Origin: Nonomuraea rubra
GTDB lineage: Bacteria > Actinomycetota > Actinomycetes > Streptosporangiales > Streptosporangiaceae
DNA length: 64,000 bases
Reading direction: 5' to 3'
Assembly: GCF_014207985.1 (NCBI RefSeq)
Contig: NZ_JACHMI010000001.1
Coordinates: 10,089,001-10,153,000 of the forward strand
The stretch's first letter is position 1. The number at the start of each line of letters is the position of its first letter. The notes below the pieces were generated by a model. That model saw only the letters and a program-made list of their open reading frames with translations. It did no database searches and was not told the origin of the DNA. A program made the translations under genes and the position numbers. Below are positions 33,110-43,919 of this stretch, in pieces.

Positions 33110-34020
33110 AGCCGTACCCGGGGGTCGACGAGCGAGTAGCCGACGTCCACCAGCAGGTTGACGGCGGCGATGAGCAGCGTGAGGAGCAGCGCGAGGGCCT
33201 GCACGACGGGCACGTCCTTGAAGGTCACCGAGTCCACCAGCAGCGACCCCATGCCCGGCAGCGCGAACGTGACCTCCACCAGCACCGTCCCCGCCAGCAT
33301 CCCGGTCACGACCAGCCCGGTGGCGGTGAGCACGGGCACCAGGGAGTTGCGGGCGGCGTAGTACAGCACGAGCGGCCCGCCGAGCCCTCGGGCGCGGGCG
33401 AAGACGACGTAGTCCTGCTCCAGCTCCCGCACCAGCGCGGCCCTGCTGAACCTGACGAGCATGCCCACCGCCCCGGCCGCCAGCGCGGCGGCGGGCAGCG
33501 TGAGGTGCCACAGCCCGCCGGTGCCGTAGACGGGGAACCAGCCGAGCCACAGCGCGAACACCACGAGCAGCAGCAGCCCCACCGCGAACGGCGGCGCGCT
33601 CAGCCCCACCACCCCCGCGGTGACCACCAGCCGGTCGGCGATCCGGCCGCGCCGCAGCGCCCCGAGCACGCCGAGCGGCAGGCCGGCCAGCGCGGCCAGC
33701 AGCGTGCCGTAGCCGACCAGGGCCAGCGTGAGCGGCAGTCGCCGGCCGAGCATGTCGGCGACGGGCGCGCCCGTCCTGATCGAGGTGCCCAGGTCGCCGG
33801 TGAGCACGCCGCCGAGCCAGCGCAGGTACTGGACGGCGACGGGGTCGTTCAGGTGGTAGCGGGCCTGGATGGCGGCGATGGTGTCGGGGGTGGCGGGGCG
33901 GGTGCCGAGCAGGGTCTGCTGGATGGATCCCGGGGCCACGTACAGCAGGCAGAACACGCCGATCGACAGCAGCAGCACGACGACGGCGGTGCCCGCGAGC
34001 CTGCGCAGCAGGAACCTCAC
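33106..34020 (-). CDS. Peptide ABC transporter permease, DppB type
   Basis: A 304-residue permease beginning VRFLLRRLAGTAVVVLLLSIGVFCLLYVAPG, the DppB N-terminus, with DPVAVQYLRWLGGVLTGDLGTSIRTG and the coupling-loop region DYVVFARARGLG. GTG 34020 overlaps the peptidase stop (GTGA). The pair DppB-DppC would form the channel. Confidence 0.9.
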   Translation of the reverse strand: MRFLLRRLAGTAVVVLLLSIGVFCLLYVAPGSIQQTLLGTRPATPDTIAAIQARYHLNDPVAVQYLRWLGGVLTGDLGTSIRTGAPVADMLGRRLPLTLALVGYGTLLAALAGLPLGVLGALRRGRIADRLVVTAGVVGLSAPPFAVGLLLLVVFALWLGWFPVYGTGGLWHLTLPAAALAAGAVGMLVRFSRAALVRELEQDYVVFARARGLGGPLVLYYAARNSLVPVLTATGLVVTGMLAGTVLVEVTFALPGMGSLLVDSVTFKDVPVVQALALLLTLLIAAVNLLVDVGYSLVDPRVRL

Positions 34021-35912
34021 GTCACCCCCAGCCAGCTGATCACCCGCCGTGCGGCGTCGGCCCGGTGCGCGGGCTCGACCAGCTCGTGCCCCTCCCGAGG
34101 GTAGACGACCAGCTCGGTGCGTACGCCCGCGGCCGACCAGGCGCGGTAGAGCTGCTCGGCCTGGCCGAGCGGGGTGGTCCTGTCCTGGTCGCCGTGCAGG
34201 ATGAGCGTCGGCGTGGCGGCCCGGGCGGCGTGGTAGACCGGCGATCGGGCGGCCAGGGCCTCCCTGCCCTCGGGGGTCGCGGGGTCGGCGCCGGCGTGGT
34301 AGAGCGGGTCGAAGCCGCCCGCCAGGTTGCTGGCGGTGGCGAAGCTCAGCCAGTCGCTCACGCCCGACATGACGACGGCGGCGCGGAACCGGCCGGTGCG
34401 GGTGACGGCCTGGGCGGACAGGTAGCCGCCGTAGCTCAGTCCCATGATCGACACGTTCTCCCCGTCGGCCACGCCGGACGCGACCAGGTGGTCCACGCCC
34501 CTGAGGACGTCCGTGAGGTCCGCGTCGCCGGCCAGGCCGATGACGGCCCGCGCGTACGCCTGGCCGCGGCCGCTGCTGCCGCGCGGGTTGGGCAGCAGCA
34601 CGGTGGCGCCCGCGTGCGCGAGCGGCAGGGCGAGCTGGTTGGACTCGGCGGGCGCGAACGCGCTGGACCACAGCCAGGTGGGGCCGCCGTGCGCGATCAC
34701 GACCAGCGGTCCCGTACGGGCCGGGCCGGCGCGCAGGAGCAGGCCGGAGACGGGCAGGCCGTCATGTCCCGACCAGGTGATCTCCTCCTGGTGCACGGCC
34801 AGCGGCGCCAGGTCCGCGTTGAGCGTGGTGATCTGGCGCCAGTCGCCGCCCTCCAGCGAGGCCACGGCCAGCTCGGGCGGGCGCTCGGCGGTCTCCCACG
34901 TGGCCGCGGCGAGCCGTCCCGACACGGAGAGCGAGGGCTGGCCGTCGCGGCCGCCCAGCGTGCCCCAGGCAGTCCACCGGCCGGCCACGCGGCCGTCCTC
35001 GATCACGCCGCCGTGCACCCCGGTGCCCGACCAGCCGGTGAACCACAGGGTGCGATCGTCCAGCCAGCCGAGGTCGGTGACGTCGTCGAGGTCCGGGATC
35101 GGGCGGACGTCGCCCGTCACCAGGTCGGCGAGCATGACGCGGCCCGAGACGATGGACAGGCCCTCGACCACGGCCGCGGCCCGGCCGCCCGGTGCCAGCC
35201 TGGGGCGGCTGAGCTGCCAGGGGGTGTGGTAGAGCGTTCTGACCTCGCCGGTGCGAGCGTCGGCGAGGTCGAGTCTGGGGCGGTAGTAGCCGGCGGGGGT
35301 CTCGTCGGCGGAGGTGACGGCCAGCGCGCGGCCGTCGCGCCAGTCGGCGTCCCAGGCGGTCAGGCCGGGCAGCACGATCTCGCGCGGGCGGTCGTCACCG
35401 ATCTGCAGCCAGGACAGGCGGCGCAGGCGGCCGCCCGGCGTCCTGACGAAGGGGTCGCTCGGGTCGTGGACGCGCAGGCCGAGGTGGCTGCCGTCGCGTT
35501 CGCTGCCGGGGTCGGCGTGGCGGACGAGCACGGTGCCGCCGTCCGGGACGAGGTCCTCGATCTCGCCGTCCACCTCCGCCTGCCAGGCCGGGCGCAGCTC
35601 GGCGTCCAGGACCTGGAGCGTGTGCGGTCCGGACGCGAGCAGCAGGCGGCCGTCGGGCAGCCACCGGGTCAGGGCGTGCTCACCGCCCGGGAGCGGCGTC
35701 AGCGTGCCGTCCAGGGCGGCCACGTTCGCCACGCCGTCGATCACGCAGGCGACGCGGTCGCCGTCCGGGTGCAGCGCGACGGACTCGGGGTAACGCAGCC
35801 CGGCCAGCGCGGCGTGCACGTCCAGCGGATCGCGCGCGTCGGCGGGCGCGGGGCGGGCAGGGCCGGCGGGCGCGTCGGCGGGCACGCCGATCGGCATGTC
35901 AGCGGGCGTCAT
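34017..35912 (-). CDS. S9 family (prolyl oligopeptidase-like) peptidase
   Basis: A 631-residue serine peptidase: an N-terminal propeller-like region (about 25-370) followed by an alpha/beta hydrolase. The nucleophile is the Ser of GLSYGGYLSA, the acid the Asp of LILHGDQDRTTPLG and the base the His of YPREGHELVEP; the oxyanion region is VVIAHGGPTWLW. No signal peptide, so it should be cytoplasmic. Its ATG overlaps the binding-protein stop (ATGA) and its stop overlaps DppB, so it is translated within the transporter operon and may hydrolyse imported peptides. Confidence 0.9.
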   Translation of the reverse strand: MTPADMPIGVPADAPAGPARPAPADARDPLDVHAALAGLRYPESVALHPDGDRVACVIDGVANVAALDGTLTPLPGGEHALTRWLPDGRLLLASGPHTLQVLDAELRPAWQAEVDGEIEDLVPDGGTVLVRHADPGSERDGSHLGLRVHDPSDPFVRTPGGRLRRLSWLQIGDDRPREIVLPGLTAWDADWRDGRALAVTSADETPAGYYRPRLDLADARTGEVRTLYHTPWQLSRPRLAPGGRAAAVVEGLSIVSGRVMLADLVTGDVRPIPDLDDVTDLGWLDDRTLWFTGWSGTGVHGGVIEDGRVAGRWTAWGTLGGRDGQPSLSVSGRLAAATWETAERPPELAVASLEGGDWRQITTLNADLAPLAVHQEEITWSGHDGLPVSGLLLRAGPARTGPLVVIAHGGPTWLWSSAFAPAESNQLALPLAHAGATVLLPNPRGSSGRGQAYARAVIGLAGDADLTDVLRGVDHLVASGVADGENVSIMGLSYGGYLSAQAVTRTGRFRAAVVMSGVSDWLSFATASNLAGGFDPLYHAGADPATPEGREALAARSPVYHAARAATPTLILHGDQDRTTPLGQAEQLYRAWSAAGVRTELVVYPREGHELVEPAHRADAARRVISWLGVT

Positions 35913-37522
35913 CGGGGGGCCGTCTTCGAGGCCCATGGGCCGACGAAGAAGTAGGGCCCGAAGCCGTCGGCCGTCACGGCCTTGCCGAACGCGGTGGCCG
36001 CCTCGCCCCACCACAGCGGCTGGTACGGCACGTCGGCCGCCGCCTTGACCAGGGCCTGGCCCAGCAGCTCGCCCCTGGCGGCGTCGTCGGTGCTCGCCTT
36101 GGCCCGGTCGAGCAGCCCGGTGACCTCGGCGTTGTCGTACTCGGCGATGTTCGTGCCGTTCGCGCCGGTGGCGCCGCCGTGCAGGAGCTGCTGGGCGTAC
36201 TCGGCGGGGTCGCCGGTGGTGGCGAAGTACCAGCCCAGGTAGATACCCGCCTCGTGCTTGCCCAGGTCGGCGATCCACTGCTCCAGCGGGACCTCCTTGA
36301 CCTCCAGGGTGATGCCGAGGCCCTTGAGGTTCTCGGCCAGCGTGAGGGCGGCGCGGCCGAGCTGGGGGCCGCTGCTGGGGTAGGTCAGCACGTCGGAGAA
36401 CCCCTGCGGCGTGGCCGACCGGGCCAGCTCGGCCTTGGCCTCGGCCAGGTCGAAGCCGTACTGGGGGATGGTCGAGTACAGGTCGGTGACCGCGGCGGAG
36501 TCGAGGACGCCGCCCCACTGCGCCGGGTCGGGGATGGTCGCGGCCACCTTGCCGTGCCCGCGCAGGACGCTCTTGACGATGCCGTCGCGGTCCACGGCGT
36601 GCGCGACGGCCTTGCGTACGTGGACGTCGTCCCACGGCTTCTTGGCCGTGTTGAACGCGAGCGTGACCAGCGACCGGTCGCCCGCGGTCATGAGCTGCAC
36701 GCCGGGGATGGACTTCCACTGGTCGAGCTGCTCGGCGGGCACGTTCAGCGCGACGTCCACGGAGTCGCCGCGCATGGCCAGCAGCCGGGTCGACTCCTCG
36801 GGAATGAAGTCGATCTTGATTTGCCGGAACGGCGCCTTGCCGCCCCACCAGGTGTCGTTGCGCTCCAGCGTGACGTGCGAGTCGGGGGCGAACTCCACCA
36901 CCTTGTACGGCCCGGTCCCCAGCAGCTTGCCCTCCGGCGTACCGATGCGCTCGCCGGTGGCCTCCAGGAACTTCTCGCTCGTCACGAGCAGCGTGCCGGG
37001 CGAGGGCGTCCAGGCGAACGACGCGTCGGGCTCCTTGAGCGTGATCGTCACCTCCGCGTCGCCGGTGGCCTCGATCCGGTCGACGTTGGCGTAGGCGTAG
37101 GCGAACGCGGTGGTCGAGCCCTTCTTGGCGTGCAGGTTCAGGCTGGTGACGACGTCCGCGGCGGTCAGCGGGGCGCCGTCGGAGAAGGTCACGCCGGAGC
37201 GGAGCCTGTAGACGTAGGTGGTCGCGTCCTTCCTGGTCCACGACTCGGCCAGGGACGGCTGGAGGCTGCCGTCCTGGCCGACCCCGACCAGGGCCTCCTG
37301 GACGAGGAGGGCGACGACGTAGTTCATGATGCCCGCCTCCTTGGCCGCGTCGAGCGACGCGATGGAGGACGGCAGCGCGACCCGCAGCAGCTCCAGGCTC
37401 CCGCCGCCGCTGTCCTGCCCGGCGGGGTCGTCGGAGCCGCAGGCGGCCGCGAACGCCGGGAGCGCCGCGACGAGCGCGGCGGCCCGCAGGAGGGAACGCC
37501 GGGAGAGGGGCAGTTCGGCCAC
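35909..37522 (-). CDS. Peptide ABC transporter substrate-binding lipoprotein
   Basis: A 537-residue family 5 solute-binding protein. The N-terminus LSRRSLLRAAALVAALPAFAAACGSDD combines a twin-Arg motif with a lipobox-like AAAC, suggesting Tat export and lipid anchoring; the -3 residue is Ala rather than Leu. Family motifs include SWTRKDATTYVYRLRSGVTFSDGAPLTAADV and GTGPYKVVEF. First gene of the operon; a promoter could not be fixed in 37523-37657. Confidence 0.9.
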   Translation of the reverse strand: MAELPLSRRSLLRAAALVAALPAFAAACGSDDPAGQDSGGGSLELLRVALPSSIASLDAAKEAGIMNYVVALLVQEALVGVGQDGSLQPSLAESWTRKDATTYVYRLRSGVTFSDGAPLTAADVVTSLNLHAKKGSTTAFAYAYANVDRIEATGDAEVTITLKEPDASFAWTPSPGTLLVTSEKFLEATGERIGTPEGKLLGTGPYKVVEFAPDSHVTLERNDTWWGGKAPFRQIKIDFIPEESTRLLAMRGDSVDVALNVPAEQLDQWKSIPGVQLMTAGDRSLVTLAFNTAKKPWDDVHVRKAVAHAVDRDGIVKSVLRGHGKVAATIPDPAQWGGVLDSAAVTDLYSTIPQYGFDLAEAKAELARSATPQGFSDVLTYPSSGPQLGRAALTLAENLKGLGITLEVKEVPLEQWIADLGKHEAGIYLGWYFATTGDPAEYAQQLLHGGATGANGTNIAEYDNAEVTGLLDRAKASTDDAARGELLGQALVKAAADVPYQPLWWGEAATAFGKAVTADGFGPYFFVGPWASKTAPR

Positions 37523-37657
37523 CGGGGGATCCTCATTTCACGCACCGACCGGCAACCCGCCTAGCTGCAGTGTCTACCGGTGTAATCCAACTGGCACATG
37601 AGAGTATTCGCTGGTTCCATCACCGGTCAAACCCACCCATCGAAGGGGGAATACCTG

Positions 37658-38137
37658 TCACGGGGTGCGATGCATGACCACGCGCGGGGCGACCTCGATC
37701 CCCAGGTCGCGCTCCTGCCGCACGAGCGCCCGCAGCTCCGGCCCCCACGCCTCCTCGGCCAGCACCGAGAACCCGTGCCGCTCGTACCACGGCGCGTTCC
37801 AGGGGACGTCACGGAAAGTGGTCAGCGTCACGGCGGGGGCCCCGGATGCGGCGGCGTGGTCGAGCACGGCGGCCATCAGCCGCCCGCCGATCCCCTGCCG
37901 CATGCGGTCCGGCCGGACGGCGAGCTGTTCCAGGTGCAGGTTGCCGTCCACCCGGCCGACCAGCGCGAACCCGGCCGGCGGCTCCCCCTCGACCAGCACC
38001 GCGGCGGGGTCGTGCACCTCTTCGATCTGCGTGGTGCCCGGCGGGAAGACGATGCCCACCTGTTCGAACAGGCCATCGGCGGCAAGCTCGATCGCCACCA
38101 GCGCCGGCAGCTCGCTCTTCTCGGCCCATCGCACCAT
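37658..38137 (-). CDS. GNAT family N-acetyltransferase
   Basis: A 159-residue acetyltransferase. The acetyl-CoA loop is LEQLAVRPDRMRQGIGGRLMAAVLDHA and the C-terminal part has TLTTFRDVPWNAPWYERHGFSVLA, the form found in many small-molecule acetyltransferases. It lies 135 bp upstream of the peptide operon on the same strand and may have its own promoter. Substrate unknown. Confidence 0.87.
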   Translation of the reverse strand: MVRWAEKSELPALVAIELAADGLFEQVGIVFPPGTTQIEEVHDPAAVLVEGEPPAGFALVGRVDGNLHLEQLAVRPDRMRQGIGGRLMAAVLDHAAASGAPAVTLTTFRDVPWNAPWYERHGFSVLAEEAWGPELRALVRQERDLGIEVAPRVVMHRTP

Positions 38138-38230
38138 GGCGACACGATCTCACGTGCCGGGCGGATCCCGCCTCACGTTATTAGGGTTGATGATCGTAGG
38201 CCCGGCTGTGCGGAGCCGGGGCCCTCTCCT

Positions 38231-38270
38231 CACGACGTGCCCATGCCCCCACGGGTGTGGGCACGTCGTG
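38231..38270 (-). terminator. 13-bp hairpin after dapB
   Basis: CACGACGTGCCCA (38231-38243) pairs with TGGGCACGTCGTG (38258-38270) across 14 nt, beginning eight nt past the dapB stop. No U tract. Confidence 0.8.
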
Positions 38271-38277
38271 TGCGGTT

Positions 38278-39024
<747 letters not shown>

Positions 39025-39066
39025 CTATCGTGCCGCCGCCCCGGCGGGCCCGGGCGGCGGCACGAC

Positions 39067-40377
39067 TCAGCGGATGGCGTCGCTGAAATCCTTGTCGCCG
39101 TACGGCCCGATCACGGCCAGCGTGAGCGGCCGGTTGAGCACGTCGCGCGCGACCTCGGAGATCTCGTCGAGCGTGACGGACTCGATGCGTGCCAGCACCT
39201 CGTCCACCGACATGAGCTCGTCGTAGACCAGCTCGTTCTTGCCGATGCGGGACATGCGCGAGCCGGTGTCCTCCAGGCCGAGCACGAGCCCGCCCCGCAT
39301 CTGGCCCTTGCCCCGCATGATCTCGTCGGCGCTCAGCCCTTCTGCCACCACCCTGGACACCTCGTCCCGGCAGATCTTGAGCACGTCGTCGATCTTCGAC
39401 GGCAGGCAGCCCACGTAGATGCCGAACTGCCCGGTGTCGGCGTAGGCCGAGGTGTAGCTGTAGGCGGAGTACGCCAGGCCGCGCTTCTCCCTGATCTCCT
39501 GGAAGAGCCTGGACGACATGCCGCCGCCCAGCGCCGCGTTGAGCACGCCGAGCGCGAACCTGCGATCGTCCGTACGGGCCAGACCGGTCGTGCCGAGCAC
39601 CAGGTTGGCCTGCTCGGTGGGCCGGTCGAGCACCGCGACGCCGGAGCGTGCGTCGGCGCCGGGGCCGCTGGTGCGCGGGGGCGCGAACTCGGCGGGGCCG
39701 CCCAGCGCGCCCGCCCGCTCGTACGCCCTGGTCACCAGCTCGACGACCTCCTCGTGCCGGACGTTGCCCGCGACGGACACGACCGTGGTGCGGGGCCGGT
39801 AGTAGCGGTGGTAGTACTCGGCGATCCGCTCCCGGCCGAGGGCGTTGATCGATTCGACCGTCCCCAGGATGGGCCGGCCGATCGGCGAGTCGCCGTAGAG
39901 CGCGGCCGCGAACTGCTCGTGCACCACGTCGGACGGGTCGTCGTCGTGCATGGCGATCTCTTCGAGGATCACGCCCCGCTCGGACTCGACGTCGTCCTCG
40001 GTCACCAGCGAGCTGGTCACGACGTCGGCGAGCACGCCGACCGCGACCGGCAGGTCCTCGTCGAGGACCCGCGCGTAGTAGCAGGTGTACTCCTTGGCGG
40101 TGAAGGCGTTGATCTCACCGCCGATGCCCTCGATGGAGGCGGAGATCTCCATCGCGTCCCGCGTGGGCGTGCCCTTGAACAGCAGGTGTTCGAGGAAATG
40201 GGTGGCCCCCATGTGCTCGGGGGCCTCGTCACGCGAGCCGATGCCGACCCACATGCCGACCGCGACGCTCCGCACGGTCGGCATGGTCTCGGTCACCACG
40301 CGCAGCCCACCCGGGAGGACGGTGCGCCTTACCACCCCGGCTCCGTCCTTGCCGGGGTGCAGCGTGGTCGTCGTCAC
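39067..40377 (-). CDS. M16 family zinc peptidase
   Basis: A 436-residue pitrilysin-type peptidase with the inverted zinc motif HFLEH (His60, Glu63, His64) and the distal Glu in [16 protein letters not shown]. The second half (RDEVSRV... [17 protein letters not shown]) is the inactive partner domain typical of single-chain M16B proteins. GTG 40377 overlaps the pnp stop by four nt; the order pnp-M16-dapB is usual in actinobacteria. Confidence 0.92.
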   Translation of the reverse strand: MTTTTLHPGKDGAGVVRRTVLPGGLRVVTETMPTVRSVAVGMWVGIGSRDEAPEHMGATHFLEHLLFKGTPTRDAMEISASIEGIGGEINAFTAKEYTCYYARVLDEDLPVAVGVLADVVTSSLVTEDDVESERGVILEEIAMHDDDPSDVVHEQFAAALYGDSPIGRPILGTVESINALGRERIAEYYHRYYRPRTTVVSVAGNVRHEEVVELVTRAYERAGALGGPAEFAPPRTSGPGADARSGVAVLDRPTEQANLVLGTTGLARTDDRRFALGVLNAALGGGMSSRLFQEIREKRGLAYSAYSYTSAYADTGQFGIYVGCLPSKIDDVLKICRDEVSRVVAEGLSADEIMRGKGQMRGGLVLGLEDTGSRMSRIGKNELVYDELMSVDEVLARIESVTLDEISEVARDVLNRPLTLAVIGPYGDKDFSDAIR

Positions 40378-42707
40378 GAGTTCCGGTCGTCTCCCTCGGA
40401 GGAGCCGCGGGTGCGCACGCGGGTACGGGTACGGCGGGGCCGGTCGGCCTTGTCCTCGCCCGCGGGGGCCGCGGACTCGGGCTGCTCGGGAGCCTCGGCC
40501 GGAGCCGCGTCCCCGGCGGCGGCCTTCTCGGCGGCCTCCTTCTCGATGACCTCGACGGGCACCAGCGAGAGCTTGCCGCGGCCGTCGATCTCGGCGATCT
40601 CGACCTGGATCTTCTCGCCGACGCTCATGACGTCCTCGACGTTCTCGATGCGCTTGCCGCCGTGCAGCTTGCGGATCTGGGAGACGTGCAGCAGGCCGTC
40701 CTTGCCGGGCATGAGCGAGATGAACGCGCCGAAGGCCGCGATCTTGACGACCGTGCCCAGGTAACGCTCGCCGACCTCCGGCATGTGCGGGTTGGCGATG
40801 GCGTTGATCGCCGAGCGGGCGGCCTCGGCGGAGGGCCCGTCGGTGGCGCCGATGTAGATCGTGCCGTCGTCCTCGATGGTGATCTCGGCGCCCGTGTCGT
40901 CCTGGATCTGGTTGATCATCTTGCCCTTCGGGCCGATGACCTCGCCGATCTTGTCGACCGGGACCTTGATCGTGATGATGCGCGGCGCCGTCGGGTTCAT
41001 CTCCGCCGGGGAGTCGATGGCCTCCTGCATCACGTCGAGGATCGCCAGGCGGGCGCCCTTGGCCTGCTTGAGCGCGCCGGCCAGCACGCTGGCGGGGATG
41101 CCGTCGAGCTTGGTGTCGAGCTGCAGGGCGGTGATGACGTCCTTGGTGCCGGCGACCTTGAAGTCCATGTCGCCCATGGCGTCCTCGGCGCCGAGGATGT
41201 CGGTCAGGGTGACGTACGTGTCGCCCTCGCCGATCAGGCCCATCGCGATGCCCGCGACCATCTCCTTGAGCGGCACACCGGCGTCGAGCAGCGCCATCGT
41301 GGAGGCGCAGACCGAGCCCATCGAGGTGGAGCCGTTGGAGCCGAGGGCCTCGGAGACCTGCCGGATCGCGTACGGGAACTCCTCGCGCGTGGGCAGCACG
41401 GGGATCAGCGCCCGCTCGGCCAGCGCGCCGTGACCGATCTCGCGGCGCTTGGGCGAGCCCACGCGGCCGGTCTCACCGGTGGAGTAGGGCGGGAAGTTGT
41501 AGTTGTGCATGTAGCGCTTGGTCCGCTCGGGGTTGAGCGTGTCGATGACCTGCTCCATGCGCAGCATGTTCAGCGTCGTGATGCCCATGATCTGGGTCTC
41601 GCCGCGCTCGAACAGCGCCGAGCCGTGCACCCGGGGCACCACGTGCACCTCGGCCGACAGGGCGCGGATGTCCTTGGTGCCGCGGCCGTCGATGCGGATG
41701 CCCTCGTTGATGACCCGCTCGCGCATGAGCTTCTTCATGACCGAGCGGAACGCGGCGCCGATCTCCTTCTCGCGCCCCTCGAACTCGGGCAGGAGCTTCT
41801 CGGCGGCCAGCGCCTTGACCTTCTCCAGCTCGCTCTCGCGCTCCTGCTTGCCGGCGATGGTCAGCGCGCCGGCCAGCTCGGTCTTGATCGCGGCCTCGAC
41901 GGCGGCGTAGACGTCGTCCTGGTACTCCAGGAAGACCGGGTACTCGGCCGTCTCCTTCGCCGCGACCCGCGCGATGCGCGACTGCGCCTCGCACAGCACC
42001 TTGATGAACGGCTTGGCGGCCTCCAGGCCCTGCGCCACCGTCTCCTCGGTCGGCGCGACGGCCCCCTCGGCGACCAGCTTCAGCGTGTCCTTGGTGGACT
42101 CGGCCTCGACCATCATGATCGCGACATCGCCGTCGCCGAGCACGCGGCCCGCCACGACCATGTCGAACGTGGCCCGCTCCAGCTCGGGGTGCGTCGGGAA
42201 GGCGACCCACTGGCCGTCGATCAGCGCCACCCGCACGCCGCCGATCGGCCCGGAGAAGGGCAGCCCGGCGAGCTGGGTGGACAGCGACGCGGCGTTGATG
42301 GCGACCACGTCGTAGAGGTGGTCGGGGTTGAGCGCCATGACCGTGGCGACGACCTGGATCTCGTTGCGCAGGCCCTTGACGAACGACGGGCGCAGCGGCC
42401 GGTCGATCAGGCGGCAGGTGAGGATGGCGTCCTCGGAGGGACGGCCCTCGCGCCGGAAGAAGGAGCCGGGGATGCGTCCCGCGGCGTACATGCGCTCCTC
42501 GACGTCCACCGTCAGCGGGAAGAAGTCGAACTGGTCCTTCGGCGTCTTCGAGGCCGTGGTGGCCGAGAGCACCATCGTGTCGTTGTCGAGATAGGCGACG
42601 GCGGAACCCGCCGCCTGGCGCGCGAGCCGACCGGTCTCGAACCGGATCGTGCGCGTGCCGAATGAGCCGTTGTCTATGACGGCTTCAGCAGTGTGGACAC
42701 CCTCCAC
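40374..42707 (-). CDS. pnp: Polyribonucleotide nucleotidyltransferase
   Basis: PNPase, 777 residues: 3'-5' phosphorolytic RNA decay and tailing, cytoplasmic trimer. Two RNase PH domains, then a KH domain with [24 protein letters not shown] and an S1 domain ([30 protein letters not shown]). The acidic, Arg-rich tail is non-conserved. I chose GTG 42707 because AAGGAGG lies directly upstream (42714-42720); a longer frame to 42755 has no support. Confidence 0.95.
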   Translation of the reverse strand: MEGVHTAEAVIDNGSFGTRTIRFETGRLARQAAGSAVAYLDNDTMVLSATTASKTPKDQFDFFPLTVDVEERMYAAGRIPGSFFRREGRPSEDAILTCRLIDRPLRPSFVKGLRNEIQVVATVMALNPDHLYDVVAINAASLSTQLAGLPFSGPIGGVRVALIDGQWVAFPTHPELERATFDMVVAGRVLGDGDVAIMMVEAESTKDTLKLVAEGAVAPTEETVAQGLEAAKPFIKVLCEAQSRIARVAAKETAEYPVFLEYQDDVYAAVEAAIKTELAGALTIAGKQERESELEKVKALAAEKLLPEFEGREKEIGAAFRSVMKKLMRERVINEGIRIDGRGTKDIRALSAEVHVVPRVHGSALFERGETQIMGITTLNMLRMEQVIDTLNPERTKRYMHNYNFPPYSTGETGRVGSPKRREIGHGALAERALIPVLPTREEFPYAIRQVSEALGSNGSTSMGSVCASTMALLDAGVPLKEMVAGIAMGLIGEGDTYVTLTDILGAEDAMGDMDFKVAGTKDVITALQLDTKLDGIPASVLAGALKQAKGARLAILDVMQEAIDSPAEMNPTAPRIITIKVPVDKIGEVIGPKGKMINQIQDDTGAEITIEDDGTIYIGATDGPSAEAARSAINAIANPHMPEVGERYLGTVVKIAAFGAFISLMPGKDGLLHVSQIRKLHGGKRIENVEDVMSVGEKIQVEIAEIDGRGKLSLVPVEVIEKEAAEKAAAGDAAPAEAPEQPESAAPAGEDKADRPRRTRTRVRTRGSSEGDDRNS

Positions 42708-43003
42708 GGGGGACCTCCTTGTGGTCGGTCTCCCGCGCCCTTTTCTCACCGGCACCCTCGTTAGGTGCAGCGCCGGTCTTCGATCGAAGCGCCCGGTCGA
42801 ATGCGTTCTTACCGGAAGCCACTACCGAGGACCGGCCCGCAGGCGTCGCGGGTCGCATGGTGCTGAGCGGACGCGGGGGCTGTGTGTCTCGGATATTCAG
42901 TTTTACGTCAGGCGCGGGGGCGTTTCACGCCGCCACGCGTCCGACCGTATGGGGTCCTACCCCATATGAGAAGGGAGCGGCGCGGACGCCGCTCCCTTTC
43001 ATG
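42708..43003 (-). other. pnp leader between rpsO and pnp
   Basis: About 296 bp with no gene. It holds the rpsO terminator at its right end and the pnp ribosome site (AAGGAGG) at its left end, leaving about 250 nt of possible 5' leader. PNPase genes are often controlled through their leader by PNPase and endonucleases; no definite long stem could be traced here. Confidence 0.5.
42971..42998 (-). terminator. 12-bp hairpin after rpsO
   Basis: AAGGGAGCGGCG and CGCCGCTCCCTT pair perfectly around the 4-nt loop CGGA, starting six nt after the rpsO stop. Confidence 0.85.
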
Positions 43004-43273
43004 CTATCGGCGCAGGCCGAGCCGCTCGATGAGCGAACGGTAGCGCTGGATGTCGACCTTCTGCAGGTACTTCAGCAGGCGGCGCCGGCGCCCGACGAGC
43101 AGCAGCAGACCACGACGGCTGTGGTGGTCGTGCTTGTGCGTCTTCAGGTGCTCGGTCAGCTCGCTGATGCGCTTGCTGAGCAGCGCGATCTGCACCTCGG
43201 GCGACCCGGTGTCGCCTTCGGCCGTCGCGTACTCGCTGATGATGGTCTTCTTGGCAGCGGTGTCGAGGGACAC
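43004..43273 (-). CDS. rpsO: 30S ribosomal protein S15
   Basis: 89 residues, full length, with [51 protein letters not shown], the 16S rRNA-binding core. GTG 43273 is preceded by GAAGGAGAG. It lies upstream of pnp in the usual order. Binds 16S rRNA early in 30S assembly. Confidence 0.97.
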   Translation of the reverse strand: MSLDTAAKKTIISEYATAEGDTGSPEVQIALLSKRISELTEHLKTHKHDHHSRRGLLLLVGRRRRLLKYLQKVDIQRYRSLIERLGLRR

Positions 43274-43431
43274 GGCTCTCCTTCGATCTACGGACACGCG
43301 CGAATGGAAATGGGAGCGCGAACGACCGTGCGTGCCTACAGTCGCCGCGTGAAGGCCGTCATGGGCAGCGCGCAGCGCCGCCGCTACAGAGCCGACATGC
43401 AAGGTTACCACCCCATGTCCAATGCGCGGAC

Positions 43432-43839
43432 TCACGCGGACACGTAGGCGCTCGCGAACTCGCCGGACGGCGCGATGGGCGTGATGACGTCCACCAGCAC
43501 GCCGTTGGGGTCGGCGACGATGAAGTGGCGCTGCCCGAAGTCCTCGTCGCGCAGGGCCAGCTCGGGGACCAGCCCCTCGCCTTCCACCAGTCTGCCCCAT
43601 TCGGCGTCCACATCGTCCACCTCGACGTTGAGCAGCAGACCCGTGACCGGTCTGCGGTAGGCGGCGGGCAGGGTGGGGTGGGTGTGGTCGAGCAGGGCCA
43701 GCTCGTGGGGGCCGCGGCGCAGGCTCACGTACCAGTCGGCCTCGAACGTCGCCTCGAAGCCGAACAGGCGCACGTAGAAGTCCCTGGATTCGGCGACCTT
43801 GGCGGTGCAGATCACCGGATAGAAGCTGCTCAGGCGCAT
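43432..43839 (-). CDS. VOC family (glyoxalase-fold) protein
   Basis: A 135-residue VOC protein with two beta-alpha-beta-beta-beta modules: [29 protein letters not shown] and [19 protein letters not shown], ending [16 protein letters not shown]. Metal-binding positions (His/Glu) are not obvious. Divergent from a TetR gene across a short region with two matching operators, so it is probably the repressed target, for instance a detoxifying or binding protein. Confidence 0.85.
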   Translation of the reverse strand: MRLSSFYPVICTAKVAESRDFYVRLFGFEATFEADWYVSLRRGPHELALLDHTHPTLPAAYRRPVTGLLLNVEVDDVDAEWGRLVEGEGLVPELALRDEDFGQRHFIVADPNGVLVDVITPIAPSGEFASAYVSA

Positions 43840-43854
43840 GGACTCGTCCTTTCA

Positions 43855-43902
43855 CATACCGTTGGTATGCAAAGGTAGGCTAGTTCGCCTACCATCGGTA
43901 TG
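43855..43902. promoter_or_regulatory. Two TetR-type operators between the VOC and tetR genes
   Basis: CATACC-GTT-GGTATG (43855-43869) and TACC-ATC-GGTATG (43890-43902) share the pattern TACC-N3-GGTATG. Between them GGTAGGC (43874-43880) and GCCTACC (43887-43893) form a further 7-bp dyad sharing the TACC half of the second site. The sites cover the whole 80-bp divergent gap, as expected for autoregulation plus control of the VOC gene. Confidence 0.75.
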
Positions 43903-43919
43903 TCAAAGGGGGCGCGGGG

